Assembly: GCA_030533445.1 (NCBI GenBank)
Contig: CM060066.1
Location: 34,372,235 to 34,436,234, forward strand
From: Cyprinodon diabolis
Lineage: Eukaryota; Chordata; Actinopteri; Cyprinodontiformes; Cyprinodontidae
Direction of reading: 5' to 3'
Length of the DNA stretch: 64,000 nt
Positions within the stretch are counted from its first letter, which is position 1, and each line of letters starts with the position of its first letter. A model generated the notes under the pieces. The model did no database searches, was not told the origin of the DNA, and was given only the letters and a program-made list of their open reading frames with translations. A program made the position numbers and the translations under genes. Shown here in pieces: positions 22,107 through 34,400 of the stretch.

Positions 22107-22320
22107 CAGTGTGATTGAACTTTATTGCTCTCACACTGGATAATTTACCTCTGCACATAACCCATCCCCTTGGGGAGCGGTGGGCTGACATCGTGGGGCG
22201 CCCGGGGAGCAATGTAGGGTTAAGGGTCTTGCTCAGAGACCCAGAGTGGCAGTCTCTGGGAGTGGGTCTCACACACAGAACCTCAGAATTCCTAGCTCTA
22301 TACCCTAACTACTAGGTCCC
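22107..22320 (-). repeat. L2/RTE-type 3' repeat fragment
   Basis: Contains GGGGAGCGGTGGGCTGACAT, GCGCCCGGGGAGCAATGTAG and GGTCTTGCTCAGAGACCCAG, characteristic of a frequent fish retroposon 3' end. The shorter relative at 47995-48140 is in the opposite orientation. Confidence 0.6.
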
Positions 22321-22329
22321 TCAAGTGTG

Positions 22330-23725
22330 AATGTCACATAAGACATGTAGGTGCAGTTAACTCCCAAATTTGGGCTATTTAGTAGGTTTACAAACAATAG
22401 AGGGCTAAATGAAACACAGCACATTCTATGGTTGCAAAGACTATGCATAATTAAATAGCTAAAGGGGATTTCCTGCTTTATTTATATATTCATGTTTTTG
22501 CAGAATGAGTGAGAAACACTGAATGCACTTCGAATGTTGTAAGACTTAAAGTCATAGTGAAAAAAGTAGTTCCTAAAACAACTTTCATTGCAAAAGCATT
22601 CCGTGCCTGGGCTCAAGATGTTACACAACACCTGATCTTATCTGAAAAGTATAGAGAATAATCTGTCTTATTAAATCCCCTCGAATGGGGAAAACAAACA
22701 TTTCATATTACATTTCTATTAATTTTGACACCTGGCCTACATGTATATGTAGACCTGGCCAAAAAAATTTAGGGATTTTGTTGTGATTGCACAACACAAA
22801 GGCTGATGAATAGTTTAGATACACTAGGTAAGGGTGTAAGCCCTCCTTTCCTCTTTATCTTTTTTCTTTAATAAAATTGTACTTGCTAAATAAATGGCCA
22901 GTGAAGTTATGTTGTTTAGCCATTTAACAAAGTTTCTTGCTTTCTGACACTTGAGACAAATTAACACAACATAAAGCACAACATATCACTGTAAAACCTA
23001 GACTTTTCACAGTTTATCAAAAACAACTACTTGGCGAGCTTAAACTCTCCATGAGTAAATCAAACTGCGCCCAGCCATGCTTTCTGTGATGAATCAAAAG
23101 TTTATTGAAAAAATATCACACATGGATTTTTTGTAGGACAAAAAGAGGCAAAAAATATAAATATTTACTTATGTTAACATCTGTTGACATGTTCTTAACT
23201 ATGGAACAATTAAACTCATACAATTAGATTGATTAGTTTATAGCCCTGGCAGTAGTTAACTAAAATGAAAAGGAGTATGACAATTTTAGACTTAACTGTA
23301 TATTAGTAACAAATTAAAACAAATTTTACTCACCAGTTTGGTCCAAAACAAGATTAGGATCTCATATACTTCCTTTTTTTAAGTTCTTAAATAATGCCAT
23401 CGTTAGGTTAAAAAAACTAACACACGGGCGAAGCATGAAACATAATTTTGTGTGTCTTCTTTGAACTCCAAGTTTCTATTTCTGTTTCTGCACAAGCTGC
23501 AGCAAGAATACGTCACAGATTTGAATCAGCCTTATTTTTTGAAGGTGGATGTTTTGACACAGGATTTCCTGTTTCTTTAAATAATGAACCATATTGAGCA
23601 AGGTTGAAAAATCTGTCTATAAACATAAATGTTGATACACAGTCAAAAGAAAACAGAAAGGCCCGAATCATAGTATTAATAAAAAATAAAAAAAACAGTA
23701 GTCGAAAACAAGGCTGCTCTAATAT
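22330..23725. other. Intergenic, nothing recognised
   Basis: AT-rich; no ORF of note, no repeat identified with confidence. Confidence 0.4.
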
Positions 23726-23729
23726 GTTT

Positions 23730-23865
23730 TTTCAAGCCTTCAGCTTATCCGTAATGCTGCAGCCAGCGTTCTGATGAAAATAAAAAAGAGAGATCATATC
23801 TCTACTATCCTAGCTTCTCTTCATTGGATTCCTGTTAAATTCAGAATAGAATTTAAAATCTTTCC
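23730..23865 (+). pseudogene. LINE reverse-transcriptase fragment
   Basis: Reads QLIRNAAASVLMKIKKRDHI then STILASLHWIPVKFRIEFKI, the conserved C-terminal segment of CR1/L2-like reverse transcriptases. Only about 45 codons remain. Confidence 0.75.
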
Positions 23866-23974
23866 TCCTTCTCACAACAAATAAAAATAAAAAAAATTGT
23901 GTAAATATGCATTATTTTTGGTTTTGGTGTTATCAGTGTGATGCAGACTTTGTGACATGATTTAGATTTTTTTT

Positions 23975-24690
23975 AACAATTCAGCAGTCTGGTGGCATTG
24001 GGGAGGAAACTGTTGCAGAATTTGCTAGACCTGAATTGAATGTTAATAAGTCTTTTCCCCGAGGGCAGCAGGGAGAACAGTCCATGGTTGGGGTGTGAGG
24101 GGTCATTGATGATATTACAGGCTCGGGACACGCAGCAAATTACTTTTATGGAGGGAAGAGGAGCACCGATTATCTTCCCTGACTTCACTCACTTCACTCA
24201 CCTCACTTTCTTCCATTTTGAGGCGCTGCAGCCTCCACACCACACAGTGAGACAGCTGGTCAGAACACTCTCTATGGTGCTTCTGTAGAAGGTGGTGAGG
24301 ATGGGTGGGGGCAGGTGGGCTCTCCTCATCAATGCAGAAAGTACAAGCACTTTTGTGCCCTTTTTAATAGTAAATTGGTGTTTATAGTCCAGGTGAGGTT
24401 GTCTGTGATGTGCACCCCAGGAATTTGGTGATGAATTTGGAGAATTTTGATGAGCAGTAGAGCATGGTTAGGCCGGTTCTTCCTGAAGTCAACGATGATC
24501 TCCTTCGTCTTCTCCTTGTCAGGATCAGGCTGTTACCTTTGGCCCAGGCAACCAGCATCTCCACCTCCTCTCTTTAGTCCTGGTCGCTGTCGTCTCTGAT
24601 AAGGTCCACCACCGTGTTGTTGTCTGCAAACTTCACAATGTCATTGGTGGTGCTCAGTGTTTGGGGGTGGATGCCCAGGACGGGTGCTGG
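23975..24690 (-). pseudogene. L2-like LINE RT C-terminal relic
   Basis: On the minus strand: EVEMLVAWAKGNSLILT, NRPNHAPL-like residues, a FLG..I TDNLTW-like stretch, TTFYRSTIESVLTSCLTVWC, and finally INDPSHPNHGLFSLLPSGKR. This is the usual order at the end of L2/CR1 ORF2. Several frameshifts are needed to read it through, so it is a dead copy. Confidence 0.75.
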
Positions 24691-25457
24691 CTTATTCCTG
24701 GCGGCTGCTTCGTGGGGCCTGGCCCCCGGGGCGCAGCCGGGGCTCCTGCCGTTGGGCGGTGCTTATACTTATACTTCAGCGATAGTATCAAGGTACTACT
24801 TTAGTGCATCTCTTATACTTGTTGTGCTTTCTTTTTTACATCTCTCTTTGCAGGTGATGAAGCAGAGTAAAGACGTTTTATCATTATCTCCTCTTTCTTT
24901 CATCTTTTCTCCTTTTTCCTGTTTTTCTTTCCTGTTCTACTTACATTGCAGTGTCCATATAATCTGGGCCTGTACTGGCAGAGTTAAAGTACCATGCATT
25001 GGGAAAGAAGTGTCAAAACTTGTTGCATCATGCCCACCTTGGAACTGTGTTTGGGAATTAAGGTTTCATTTCTAATTCACGCATGGTCTATGCTGTCAAT
25101 CTTCACTTTTTGTGAGGGCTAATGCATTCTGTGCTTTTGTCATTGGTTGCTGTTTAACAAAGGTTAAATATGGCAGTAAATCCACAACCCCAAGTGTTTG
25201 GTGGAGCCATATTTGATTGTGAAAATTGACTATACAGACCCCACAAAATTTGCCCATAAACCAGCTTCTTGGTGCTCAGTTGATCAGAGAGAGCAGCAGC
25301 CTCTATGCATTGCCAAGGGGAAGTCTTAAAATATATGTGGACTATCGGCAGCTGAAAAGCAAAACCTAAAAAAAACCTTTTCCATCGCCATGCAACGAGG
25401 AGTCCTTGGATGCACTCCCAGGCACTTGCTGGTTTTTAGCTTTACACTTGACAAGTG
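24691..25457. other. GC-rich patch then unrecognised sequence
   Basis: 24690-24770 is unusually GC-rich for the window (CCTGGCCCCCGGGGCGCAGC) and resembles degraded repeat sequence. The rest is unassigned. The 153-codon frame at 24614-25075 runs out of antisense LINE sequence and is not a credible gene. Confidence 0.4.
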
Positions 25458-25465
25458 GCTCTAAC

Positions 25466-26437
25466 CAGTGGCGGGCAATGCGTCTAGTACTTAGCCCTTC
25501 AGTGGGCGCCCCTGAACTCAGAAACAAGAGCCTACCAAAGGTTCCTGTTTACTGAATGTAATAACTGGCACTGAGGGAATGCAAAGGGTTACTTGCATAT
25601 TTGCAACAATCAATGTCAAGTGGGTTGATATCACCACTTTCACATTTTAATTAAGAAGCCACTAATAGCATTTAAATATGAAATGTAACAAGCGCAAAAG
25701 TATAACCGGGAGGAATATACCTCTGTGAATACAGCAATCAATCAAGCAAGAAGCCCAATTAAGACAACCACAATCCTCTACTCTATAACCAGAGCCCTGC
25801 CATATTAACATCATCATCAGCAGTTCAGATTCAATATGCATCTAATTATCAGATAAAATAGCACGTAAAGCATGAAAATAACATATATCATACTCACCAG
25901 AGATGCTGGTAATGCATGTTTCTGTCTTTGTGCAGGAAGTCTCATTTAGCATCAGCCATCGAGACCAACACTTTTAACAAAAGCAAATCTAAAATGCAGA
26001 TTTTTGCTAGCTTAACTTGGCTGTAAACAGTTTGCTCTAACTGACAATTAGAGGACAGAAAATGCTGACATTAGGGTGAGCCCTATAGCTGACCCCTGGT
26101 GAAAATCTGAAATCTGATTGGTTGAAGAAAACGTTCCTCATTGATATTGTTAAGGTAAGATCAGCCAGCACTGCTGGTTCTGGAGGCAATCAGCAAATTT
26201 GATTTACAATGCAACGCACTAAGGCTTAAATCTGATTAGACAAAAAATACAGCAACCACATAATTGTAATAGAAGCAGTGCAGTCAAGAGAAAGGCTACA
26301 AAATTAAGAGACTGGATTGTTGAAAATACAAATTAATACAGTTGGATAGAGGAAAATTCAAGCTTTATTTTTTGAATGTTTCTGATTGATATTAGGCCAG
26401 CAGTCAAGGCCATGAATGCTCTGACCACCCACCACTG
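25466..26437. mobile_element. Non-autonomous hAT element with 8-bp target duplication
   Basis: 972 bp. Ends CAGTGGCGGG...CCCACCACTG. Flanking 8-mers GCTCTAAC (25458-25465) and GTTCTAAC (26438-26445) match at 7 of 8 positions, as expected of a slightly aged hAT target-site duplication. There is no transposase frame inside. Confidence 0.8.
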
Positions 26438-26445
26438 GTTCTAAC

Positions 26446-27040
26446 CAGGTACCTGTTGTGGAGGCAGACTTCCACAAAACAGCATTCTGTACTCCAGTTA
26501 GTTTATTCAAAATGAGTAAAATGCCATTCTTGCTTTGTAATGTGCCTTCTACATTGCACTACTCCCTCGGCAGGGAGTAGTGCTTACACTACGAATCTGG
26601 CAAAGCTTACTCAGTTCCTTTTTCAACTTGTACACTTAATACCCAATACTGCCATCTCCCTATTACCATTAATGGGCTTAGGTTCTTACTTCGGTTTGCA
26701 AGCCACTACAATCTAGGGGGTGCACCAGTGAGGTTGTACCTAATTCAGAACATTGATGAGTGCTAGATGGATTAGAAGAATAGAAGTATTACAGAACTTG
26801 GAAGAGTTAACCAGGAAGCTAACAATTTCACCTATGCTGGTTGATGTGATGGTGTGCTCCACTTCAAGACCTATGTTACTGATGCCTCTGAGGAGATGCT
26901 TTAGCTGCTGTTACCTGTGACAATGAAGGATGAGGTAATTCTCATGCTCATCAAAATCATGGCCATTGGGGTATAGAAAGACTGTCACCTTTGGGGGGCA
27001 AGATGTTACTGGCTAATGATGTCCTCTGACCAGTGGTTCA
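26446..27040. other. Intergenic, nothing recognised
   Basis: No clear gene. 26800-27000 has faint coding-like composition (GAGGAGATGCTTTAGCTG..) that could be an old retroelement relic, but I cannot name it. Confidence 0.35.
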
Positions 27041-27045
27041 AACTC

Positions 27046-27700
27046 CTCTGTGAGGAAAGTAGCTATTGGCTGTGCTGTAGGTCGCTAGAAGTCACTGAAG
27101 ATGTCATTGCCTAATTTGCATAATCTATATATTTTTTCAACTTTTTTTTTTACTTTTTCTTTTCCCCTTGTGGTCTACTAAGTAGCTTAAAAATCATGGT
27201 AAAACATTAACATTTTGAACAACAACAACTAACAATCTAAATGGAACAAAAAAGGCTACAAAGAATCAATGACACTGTGACCAAAATTGGTATTATTGTA
27301 AATTTTTTTTCAAACTATTAAGATTTCCCTCCACACACGCAGGCTGTGCTTGAGTGGGTCCTCGTCAGATTGGTCAAGGCTCTCTATGGCAGGTTCAGCA
27401 ACTGAGGGAGCTGACTCCAGAGTGATCAACCTGCGCCGTCAATCCCTGCACATGCGAGCGGTTCATTTGCAGTCTGGAAGCCGAGGGTAAACATGCTGTG
27501 GCTCTGACTGCAGTGCTGAGAGGGACTCCTGCGGAAGCGGGAGAACGGGGTTGGGACGCGGGAGGCGCCCCACGGCAGACACCAGGAAAGTCGCTAGATT
27601 TGTCGCTAGTTGCTGTTTTGAAAAAGAGTCGCTGCAGTGGTCTGAATAGTCGCTAAATATAGCGACAAAGTCGCTGAGTTGGCAACACTGCCTTTGACAT
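27046..27700. mobile_element. GTCGCT-rich DNA repeat
   Basis: Left end TGTAGGTCGCTAGAAGTC.. (27076) and right end with AAGTCGCTAGATTTGTCGCT and AGCGACAAAGTCGCTGAGTT (27656-27675). This looks like a fish DNA repeat whose ends contain reiterated GTCGCT. The frame at 27463-27729 (minus) is a by-product of these ends. Confidence 0.5.
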
Positions 27701-28610
27701 CCCTGGTTGGTTGCATGGGATGTTAGCAATACTATAAATACTGTGCAGACATAAATGGGACATCTACCCCCACAGGTGAGTCTAGAAAGGACTTCATCAC
27801 TCTTGAACCTTCAAAGGATGGGCGGGAAAGTGCTTGTTTTAACTGATGTTTTCACCAGGTACAACCTGGCCATACCAACAACAAATCAGCCATATCACCC
27901 ATCCATATAGCCGCTATTCAAACAGTCTTCTACCATTAAAGGAAAACCACACCCAGATTGCCACTCACGTAGTACCTTGCTGCCATACTTTAGAACACCC
28001 CCTGGGAATATAAAATAGTTTTATCCACAGGATTTGTTTTGGTAGGTCATTAGTCAAGTAAATTAATAAACAAAACAAATTTGTATTTGTATTCCTGCAT
28101 TGATCATTTTTGCATTCAACCACAAGAGGTTTATTCTGTCATTTTAAAGTTCTCATGTTTGCATGTCAGGTCTTGCCTGAAGATACTTCTTTCTTTGTCT
28201 AACAAAGGTTAGTGGTTTTATTCACCTAATTCTTGTGCAACTAAAAGTGCACAATTACCTTTAATCCTCTTATTGAATAAAATGTTTAAGCCTGTTGATC
28301 CTAGAAGCACATACTGAATGTTTCAACAATAACCATGGTTTTCCCACAAGATGTATTTTCCCAGAGCCTTGGCCTTTTTATCCACCCATTTCCTCTAACA
28401 CCCATCTATCTAAAGTGTTTTAAGATTAAAAGCATGATGAAACATTTCCATACACCACTCTGTATTGACATATCCTTTGCAGCATTTTGAAAAAATAAAT
28501 TAAAAAAAAACATTCTGGAGCTATTAAAATCATTCTTGTAAACCAAAGATATGTCAAAGTCAAGGCCTACGAATTGTCTAGCCATGGCCCCCTGGATGAT
28601 ATTTAATTAG
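27700..28610. other. Intergenic, nothing recognised
   Basis: AT-rich, no gene-like frame, no clear repeat. Confidence 0.4.
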
Positions 28611-28619
28611 ACATAAGAT

Positions 28620-29340
28620 TAGAACCCACCCACAGGCCACGGCCACTTGTGTGCGCTGCTGTGACTTTGCAGGCTACCATTGCAATGTGGGGAATGTAGT
28701 GGTCGTGCGGTTGTGTTGGACGCACTAGCACTACATTCCCAGGGGAAAACATGATTGTGTTTTTCTTTTATTAAAATGTTTTTGTTGTGCTTTGCATGTT
28801 TTGGTTTTCGCTTTTCCCCCTTTATCAATCCAAGCTTGGCTGAAGTCAGTTGCTGGTTATATTCCTGCAGCGGTGTTTTGCAGTGAGCTTGACGCAGACA
28901 TTTTTTATTTATGCTCAGTATTGAAGCATGGTCTGTGCTATACGCTGTGGGTCTAGATACGGCCGAGGCGATGAGGAAGTGGGGGCGAGTTTCATCCGAC
29001 AACGGAAGGATATGATGGGGAAAAAAAACGGGGATCCAAGTGGAAAAAAGGTCGCAGCGTTCTTGCGTACCTCGATCTTCTAGCTGGTCCAACTTCACAA
29101 GTTGTTTTCCGCAATTTCGGTCATAAAAACAAAACAAGCCAGACTCCTGTCTGCGACACTGTGTGCGGTCAGTCACAATTTGGAAGAGGTGCAGTGGAGT
29201 GCCTGCGGAGGGGGCGGAGACGGCTTTTTGTTCACTGCGACACCTACGCAGAGGACCTGGTTTCGAAGTATAAATCAGCCTTAAGGAGGCAGAGTGAACT
29301 AACTGAGCTCCACAAATGCTGCGCGCAGGTGTCAGCACAG
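28620..29340. mobile_element. Relative of the hAT at 43001-43855
   Basis: 28846-29230 shares long near-identical runs with 43207-43475 in the same order (CTGGTTATA.TC.TGCAGC, CGCAGTGAGCTT, TCGATCTTCTAGCTGGTC-like, GTTGTTTTCCGCAATTTC, TCATAAAAACAAAACAAGCC, GGGGGCGG). A 239-codon open frame on the minus strand (28619-29338) exists here, but the 43-kb relative does not keep it. Element ends were not found. 28689-28741 contains a GGGAATGTAGTG / CACTACATTCCC hairpin. Confidence 0.6.
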
Positions 29341-29400
29341 GCTAATTGAAGCCAAGATGAAAGGAGCTTGGATGGAGGGAGGGGCGGAGCTAAACCTGCA

Positions 29401-29506
29401 TGCAGGTAATAGAGACCGACACGCTGCTGAACAAGGAGCATGTGGGATCCGCACGATACTCCGATCGAGATGGAGCGCTACTTACAGTCCGTCTCTATTA
29501 CCTGCA
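29401..29506. repeat. 20-bp inverted repeat around a 66-bp loop
   Basis: Arms 29401-29420 and 29487-29506 (TGCAGGTAATAGAGAC...) match at 19 of 20 positions. This could be the terminal repeats of a 106-bp element. No target duplication is evident. Confidence 0.5.
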
Positions 29507-29509
29507 AAA

Positions 29510-30040
29510 TTAGCTCCCCTCTCTTCTCTGTTTTAATAAATTCCTTTTTTAAAGATCCTCTGGCTGAATTCTGGATCCGCTGCCGTGATTCATCACAAAA
29601 TTTGTAAATTTCTTTTTACAAGATGTGATTTTTCTTTGAAGGAAGTATTGTTTTGTCTGTGTGCCATAGATTTTTGTATTTTATTTCATTTGCAAATGCA
29701 AATAAGAGCCATGAGAGAGAATAAAACTGATTTTATTTTATTTTTTTCTCATTTTACTATTTAAAAGAAGTGATTGGTAGGATCCTAGAGCAGCACAGTA
29801 ATGCATTGTCGGTTTATAAGGCATACACTTTCATTTATGTATTTATCTTAAGTTATTAATATAATAAAAGTTAATTAATAATATTGATGTTTTTTTTCTT
29901 AAGACAATGTGTTAGGTCTTGGTTCAATAGGCTATGTTCATTTCAATATGTTTTAATAAACATTTAACCAGTTTTGTTTTTGTTTTTTTGGCCCTCGGTG
30001 TATTTGACTTTGACATCCCTGTTGTAAACTATTACACGCT
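29510..30040. other. Intergenic, nothing recognised
   Basis: AT-rich with several T-runs; no gene or repeat that I can name. Confidence 0.4.
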
Positions 30041-30043
30041 ATG

Positions 30044-30477
30044 TGTCATGGTTTTGGTTCTGTTTAAGTTTTTTTTTTTTGTTTTCATTGGTTTTATTTC
30101 CATTTTTTGGTTATTTTTTATTGTATTTGTGGTCTTAGGTATTTCTTGTTTGCCTTCTGTTGCCCTCCTCTGTCAGTCTCCTTTTCCCTAGCTCCTTTCT
30201 AGACTCCTCTGTTCACACCTGCTCCCAATCTGCTAATTAGCCTGGTCTTTGTTTCTCTCTCCCAGAAATGCATCTCCTGCTTAGTCACGGTTGCTTGTTT
30301 GTCATCATTTCTTTGCCCCCTTCTTGTGATTATTCCTAGTTCTCCATTTTTTGTCGATTTATTTATGTTTTAGATTTTTGCTTCTGCTGCCACCTTTTTT
30401 CATTAAATCTGCAAGTAACCACCTTCAGCTTAAGTGTCTGCATTTGGGTCCTGTCAAACTTCCACCCAACTGTGACA
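30044..30477 (+). mobile_element. Probable solo LTR
   Basis: 434 bp starting TGTCATGGTT and ending CAACTGTGACA, giving TGTCA/TGACA inverted ends. A late ATTAAA-type polyadenylation motif and GTGTCTGCATTTGGGTCCTG near the 3' end are like fish Gypsy-type LTRs. Flanks CTATG/CCATG match at 4 of 5 positions. No internal retroelement genes are adjacent. Confidence 0.5.
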
Positions 30478-30479
30478 CC

Positions 30480-31377
30480 ATGAAGGGTAAGGTTATTTAA
30501 CCAAATTTCACTTCCTGATTCAAAATTCAATACAGCTATTAACATCTACATCAACATTTAATATCACTTTGAGATCAATAGAATTTTTTTGTTTAAATGA
30601 TATACATTATATATCATTTAAAATACAAGTAAGCTAGCTAGCTAAGTAGAATTATTGGCATTGTTCTTCCAGAAAACTTCATCCAGTATGTTAGAATAAA
30701 TTAAAAGTGCTACATCCTTTTTAGACATTTTAGTCTTTCCTGTAATATTTATACACTGGGAATATATTTTCCCACTGACGGATGCATTAATGAAATCGTT
30801 GACCCTATAAAATGGTCTTTTAGTGAAACATTTGTTTAGTTTGTAAGTTTTATTGCTTAGATCTGAAGCACCATTTTACAAAAGAAATCCAGTGAACAAT
30901 GGAAAGCTTTATAAAGCCAAGGGATTGAAGACAAGCCAACATCAGTATGAGAGCAGAGGGGAGAGTGAGGAAATAAACACAGGATTAACAGAGATGTCAC
31001 ATACATGGATGGAAAAAATAGTGTCAGGCTCATATCAGACATAACATAAAGAGTACCACTGATACACCTCTGCTACATAGATAAAACTCTGACTATTTAG
31101 ATGTATTTTCTTATATGCTTCAAAATATGTGCATAAACTAAAGAATTAATGAAATCAGGGTCAAACAGATAAAGTGAGAGACCGATGTAAATAAAAGAGG
31201 AGGGGTAAAACATGCAGAGTGAGGGGTGAGAGGAGGGGCAAAAACAGCAGAGGAAATACCTCAGATTATGCTTTGGTGTCAGATGCTGTAGTGACAGATA
31301 AAGAATAGGGAACGAGAAATCGAGGCACAGGGAGAAAAAAAAATAAAGTGTCTCTGTGGGTCAGCTGGACTGCAAAA
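30480..31377. other. Upstream region of cabp2-like gene
   Basis: No coding exon recognised. Purine-rich sequence at 31150-31370 precedes the first candidate coding exon and probably contains 5'UTR. No TATA box stands out. Confidence 0.4.
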
Positions 31378-31437
31378 ATGACTGAGATCAAAGGAGAACA
31401 GTCTATGGATGTACAGGAGGGGAAGTTGATAAAGAAG
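31378..31437 (+). CDS. cabp2: cabp2-like candidate first coding exon (long form)
   Basis: ATG at 31378 (context AAAAATGA) opens 20 codons, [20 protein letters not shown], ending at donor AAG|GTCAGT in phase 0. That fits the next exon's GSIKKK start. It is chosen because frame, phase and donor all agree with the exon 250 bp downstream. It has no homology I can recall, so it needs transcript support. Confidence 0.55.
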
Positions 31438-34400
31438 GTCAGTGGATATGATTGCAGTATATGACTGCAGCATGCAAAGTTATGGCAGTGATGCAGATAC
31501 AAAATTAACTTTGTGTGTAATGTGAGATTCTCTTTTTTTTAAACATGTACACAAGTTAATCATTTTATGTTTACTTTCTATTTTTTTTTTTAATAAGTGA
31601 CTTTTGTTCAGTTTGGTTGACAACAGTGTTTTTATTAGAGACTCTCATGCGGCACTGGTTGACACCATTGGCACTATTCTCTAGGGTTCCATTAAAAAGA
31701 AGATTGAATCCTTCAGACGATGGAGTTCAGCGAGCATAAAGAGGCCCCCAAAGCCCAAAGCCAAGACCCTAAGTCTTTCCTCCCCTGATGGAGACCATGA
31801 AGAGCTGTGGCTGCCAGAAGGAGACAAGAGAAAGCTGCACCCAATTGTTGCTTCAGTCTTTGGACAGGTATGACAATAATATGGAAAAATGGGTCACTTC
31901 TGAGTTAATATGCTGGGTTTTTTCATTGCTGGACTGACATGCTGATATAAGCCCATGTCAGACATACACTGCTTTCAGTTAATCAGATGACAGCTGGACA
32001 TCTATATGTCATGTCTTAAAAACACTCTATGTAGCAATTTGTGACAGTAGCAGTAATCTGACGAGGTCAGGCATAAAAACACAAGTATCATTTGTTTAAT
32101 CCACGGCTGCATGTTTGCTAGCTTATCGGGACACTGTTACCACCTCAGCCTTGATTTGCCATAGCTTTTCTTATTGATTTGGTTCATCATAGAGATGCAG
32201 TTTGAGCATAGAACATTAACTTTAGATGAGAGAAAAGTGGTATTGTCTGCAGTTCCCATCCATTTCCAGTGTTCATGCAAATAATTATTTTCTTATACCT
32301 TTTCACATTTTTTCACCTTATGAATTCAAACATTTCTATTTTTTGGGACAAATTGTAAGACAATTATTTTCAGAATAATCTTTGGGACATTAACTTAGGA
32401 CATTTAACTCGTCTCTCTTAGTAGTAGTGGGCTGCTGTTGAACTGCCCTGTTCATCATTGTTCTTCTTAAACAAATGTGAGTCTTGTTCAGCGATCCAGC
32501 TGGGGGGGATTCGAAGCAGGGAACTTGCAGCCTTCACAAGATGCAAATGTCCTATTCCAACCAAGTCCCAAATCCACAAGAAGAGAAGTGTTAAAAATAA
32601 AATGACTACATGGAGGAACAGTGCTGAAGATCTCTATAAACTATTTGGAAAATAGAAACTGTTACTTGAATGGTTTGAAGGCCTCAGGGGTGAGCTATTC
32701 TTTTGGAAACTAAGAAATAATATATTTTAAAACAGCGGAAGATATGGTAAAGGTAGCATTATATCTGTTTAAGAAGAACAATGATGAATAGGACCGTGTC
32801 CTTAACCCTACATTTCGTAGTTGAATTGTGGTATCCTATGTCCAGTGTGTGAGAGGGCTTGATGTAGGAGTAGGGCATCATGTCAATTAATTTAAATGGT
32901 AAAAAAAGGATCAACCTAAATAAGGAGCAGGCCTTCACAATCTAGAAGTGTTTAGTCCTGTTTCTCTCCTAGACATATCTATTCGCTCAGTTTTTTCTGT
33001 AACTATAAGTGGTCTCCTTCATCTGTTTGAAATGAAACCTGGCTCAGACTTAATTATTTCTATCCTAGAGAGACTCACCAGTGGGGCTAGTTTAATTACC
33101 TTTTCTAATATAGAAAGTATTTATAGATGAGTACTTCGGTTTCCTTGTACCACCAGTCGGACTCAGAGGATGGCCGCTCACACTGAGCCTGGTTCTGCTA
33201 GAGGTTTCTTACTGTTTAAAAGTTTTTCCTCTCCATTGTCACTGCAAACATGCTCAGTGCCAGAGATTGCTGTAGAGTCAAAGACAAAATGCAAGCGAAT
33301 ATCAAATTGTCTCTCCAAGTGCCTTGAGATAACATTTGCGGACAATTAGGAGCAGTATGAATAAATTGAATTGAATTCCTGCATATACTGCATATGATGA
33401 AAACATACATATTACATAAATGACTTTGCAGACCTCTGCAAAGCAGCACATTTTGCTTCATATTGTGAACTATACCTATAGCTAAAACATGCACATCTTG
33501 ATCATGACTTTTGGAGTCCAATGTTTAAGCTGTCAATGGTCATTGCTACCACCCTTTGGTTTAGGGGGGAATTGCTAACTGTTTCCCTCCATAAATCACA
33601 ATCTCACAATGTTAAAGATCCTGCATCTAGATTATGATCTGGATCATCACTGAAAATTTTATGGATTGTTCCATGGCATGAGACACACATCTGGTAAAAA
33701 TGTCATTAAAATCTGTTCATAACTTTTCAAATTATCCTGTACACAGACAGAAAGACTATCCAATATACAGATATAACCTTATTGGCAGAGGTAATGACAA
33801 TTGAATGATTTAGCCCTATAAACTTAAATAAGCATAATATAGGAACAAGCAAAATATCAGCTCTAATGTAATCATAATAGTGTTTTTTTTTTTTGTTTTG
33901 TTTTACTGCTATAATGTGTAGTGAAAGTGATGGGCCCTTTATTTAACATGGTAATGCAGGATTTTCCAAAGCAGAAATGAGAGTAAATATAACAGCAGTA
34001 GTCATACAATGCAAACTTTAACTTAAGCCTTACAGAGGGAAAAAAAAAATCATTTTTTTTAATTTGTAATCCATAGAAACAGCAACAGATGGACTGAATG
34101 ATGAGAAAAAGAAGGTTGGGCTTAAAGAAATACAGAAGAGACTGATTGCAATGTAAAGAGAGATTAGAGCTTAGAGGACAGTTCAGTTAAAATCCAGAGG
34201 ACAGTTTAACTTTGAGGAACAAGATAAGTTCTAGTACAATCTGACCACTGAATGGCAGCCAGTTCTTATAAGCATAACAATTGCATGTCAGTGTGGCCAT
34301 GTTCATGCTGTAGCATTTAATGCCAAATTTTAACTCCTGAAATCTGACTTTTTTTTAAAGGTCGTCCACATTACTTTCAAAATGCTGCCTATATCTGACT

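Noticed and set aside
24614..25075. 153-codon plus-strand frame
   Set aside because: Begins antisense to an L2-like LINE relic and crosses a repeat boundary; composition is not coding-like.
28619..29338. 239-codon minus-strand frame as a host gene
   Set aside because: It overlaps a repeat shared with 43 kb where the frame is not kept; no recognisable domain. Kept only as a finding.
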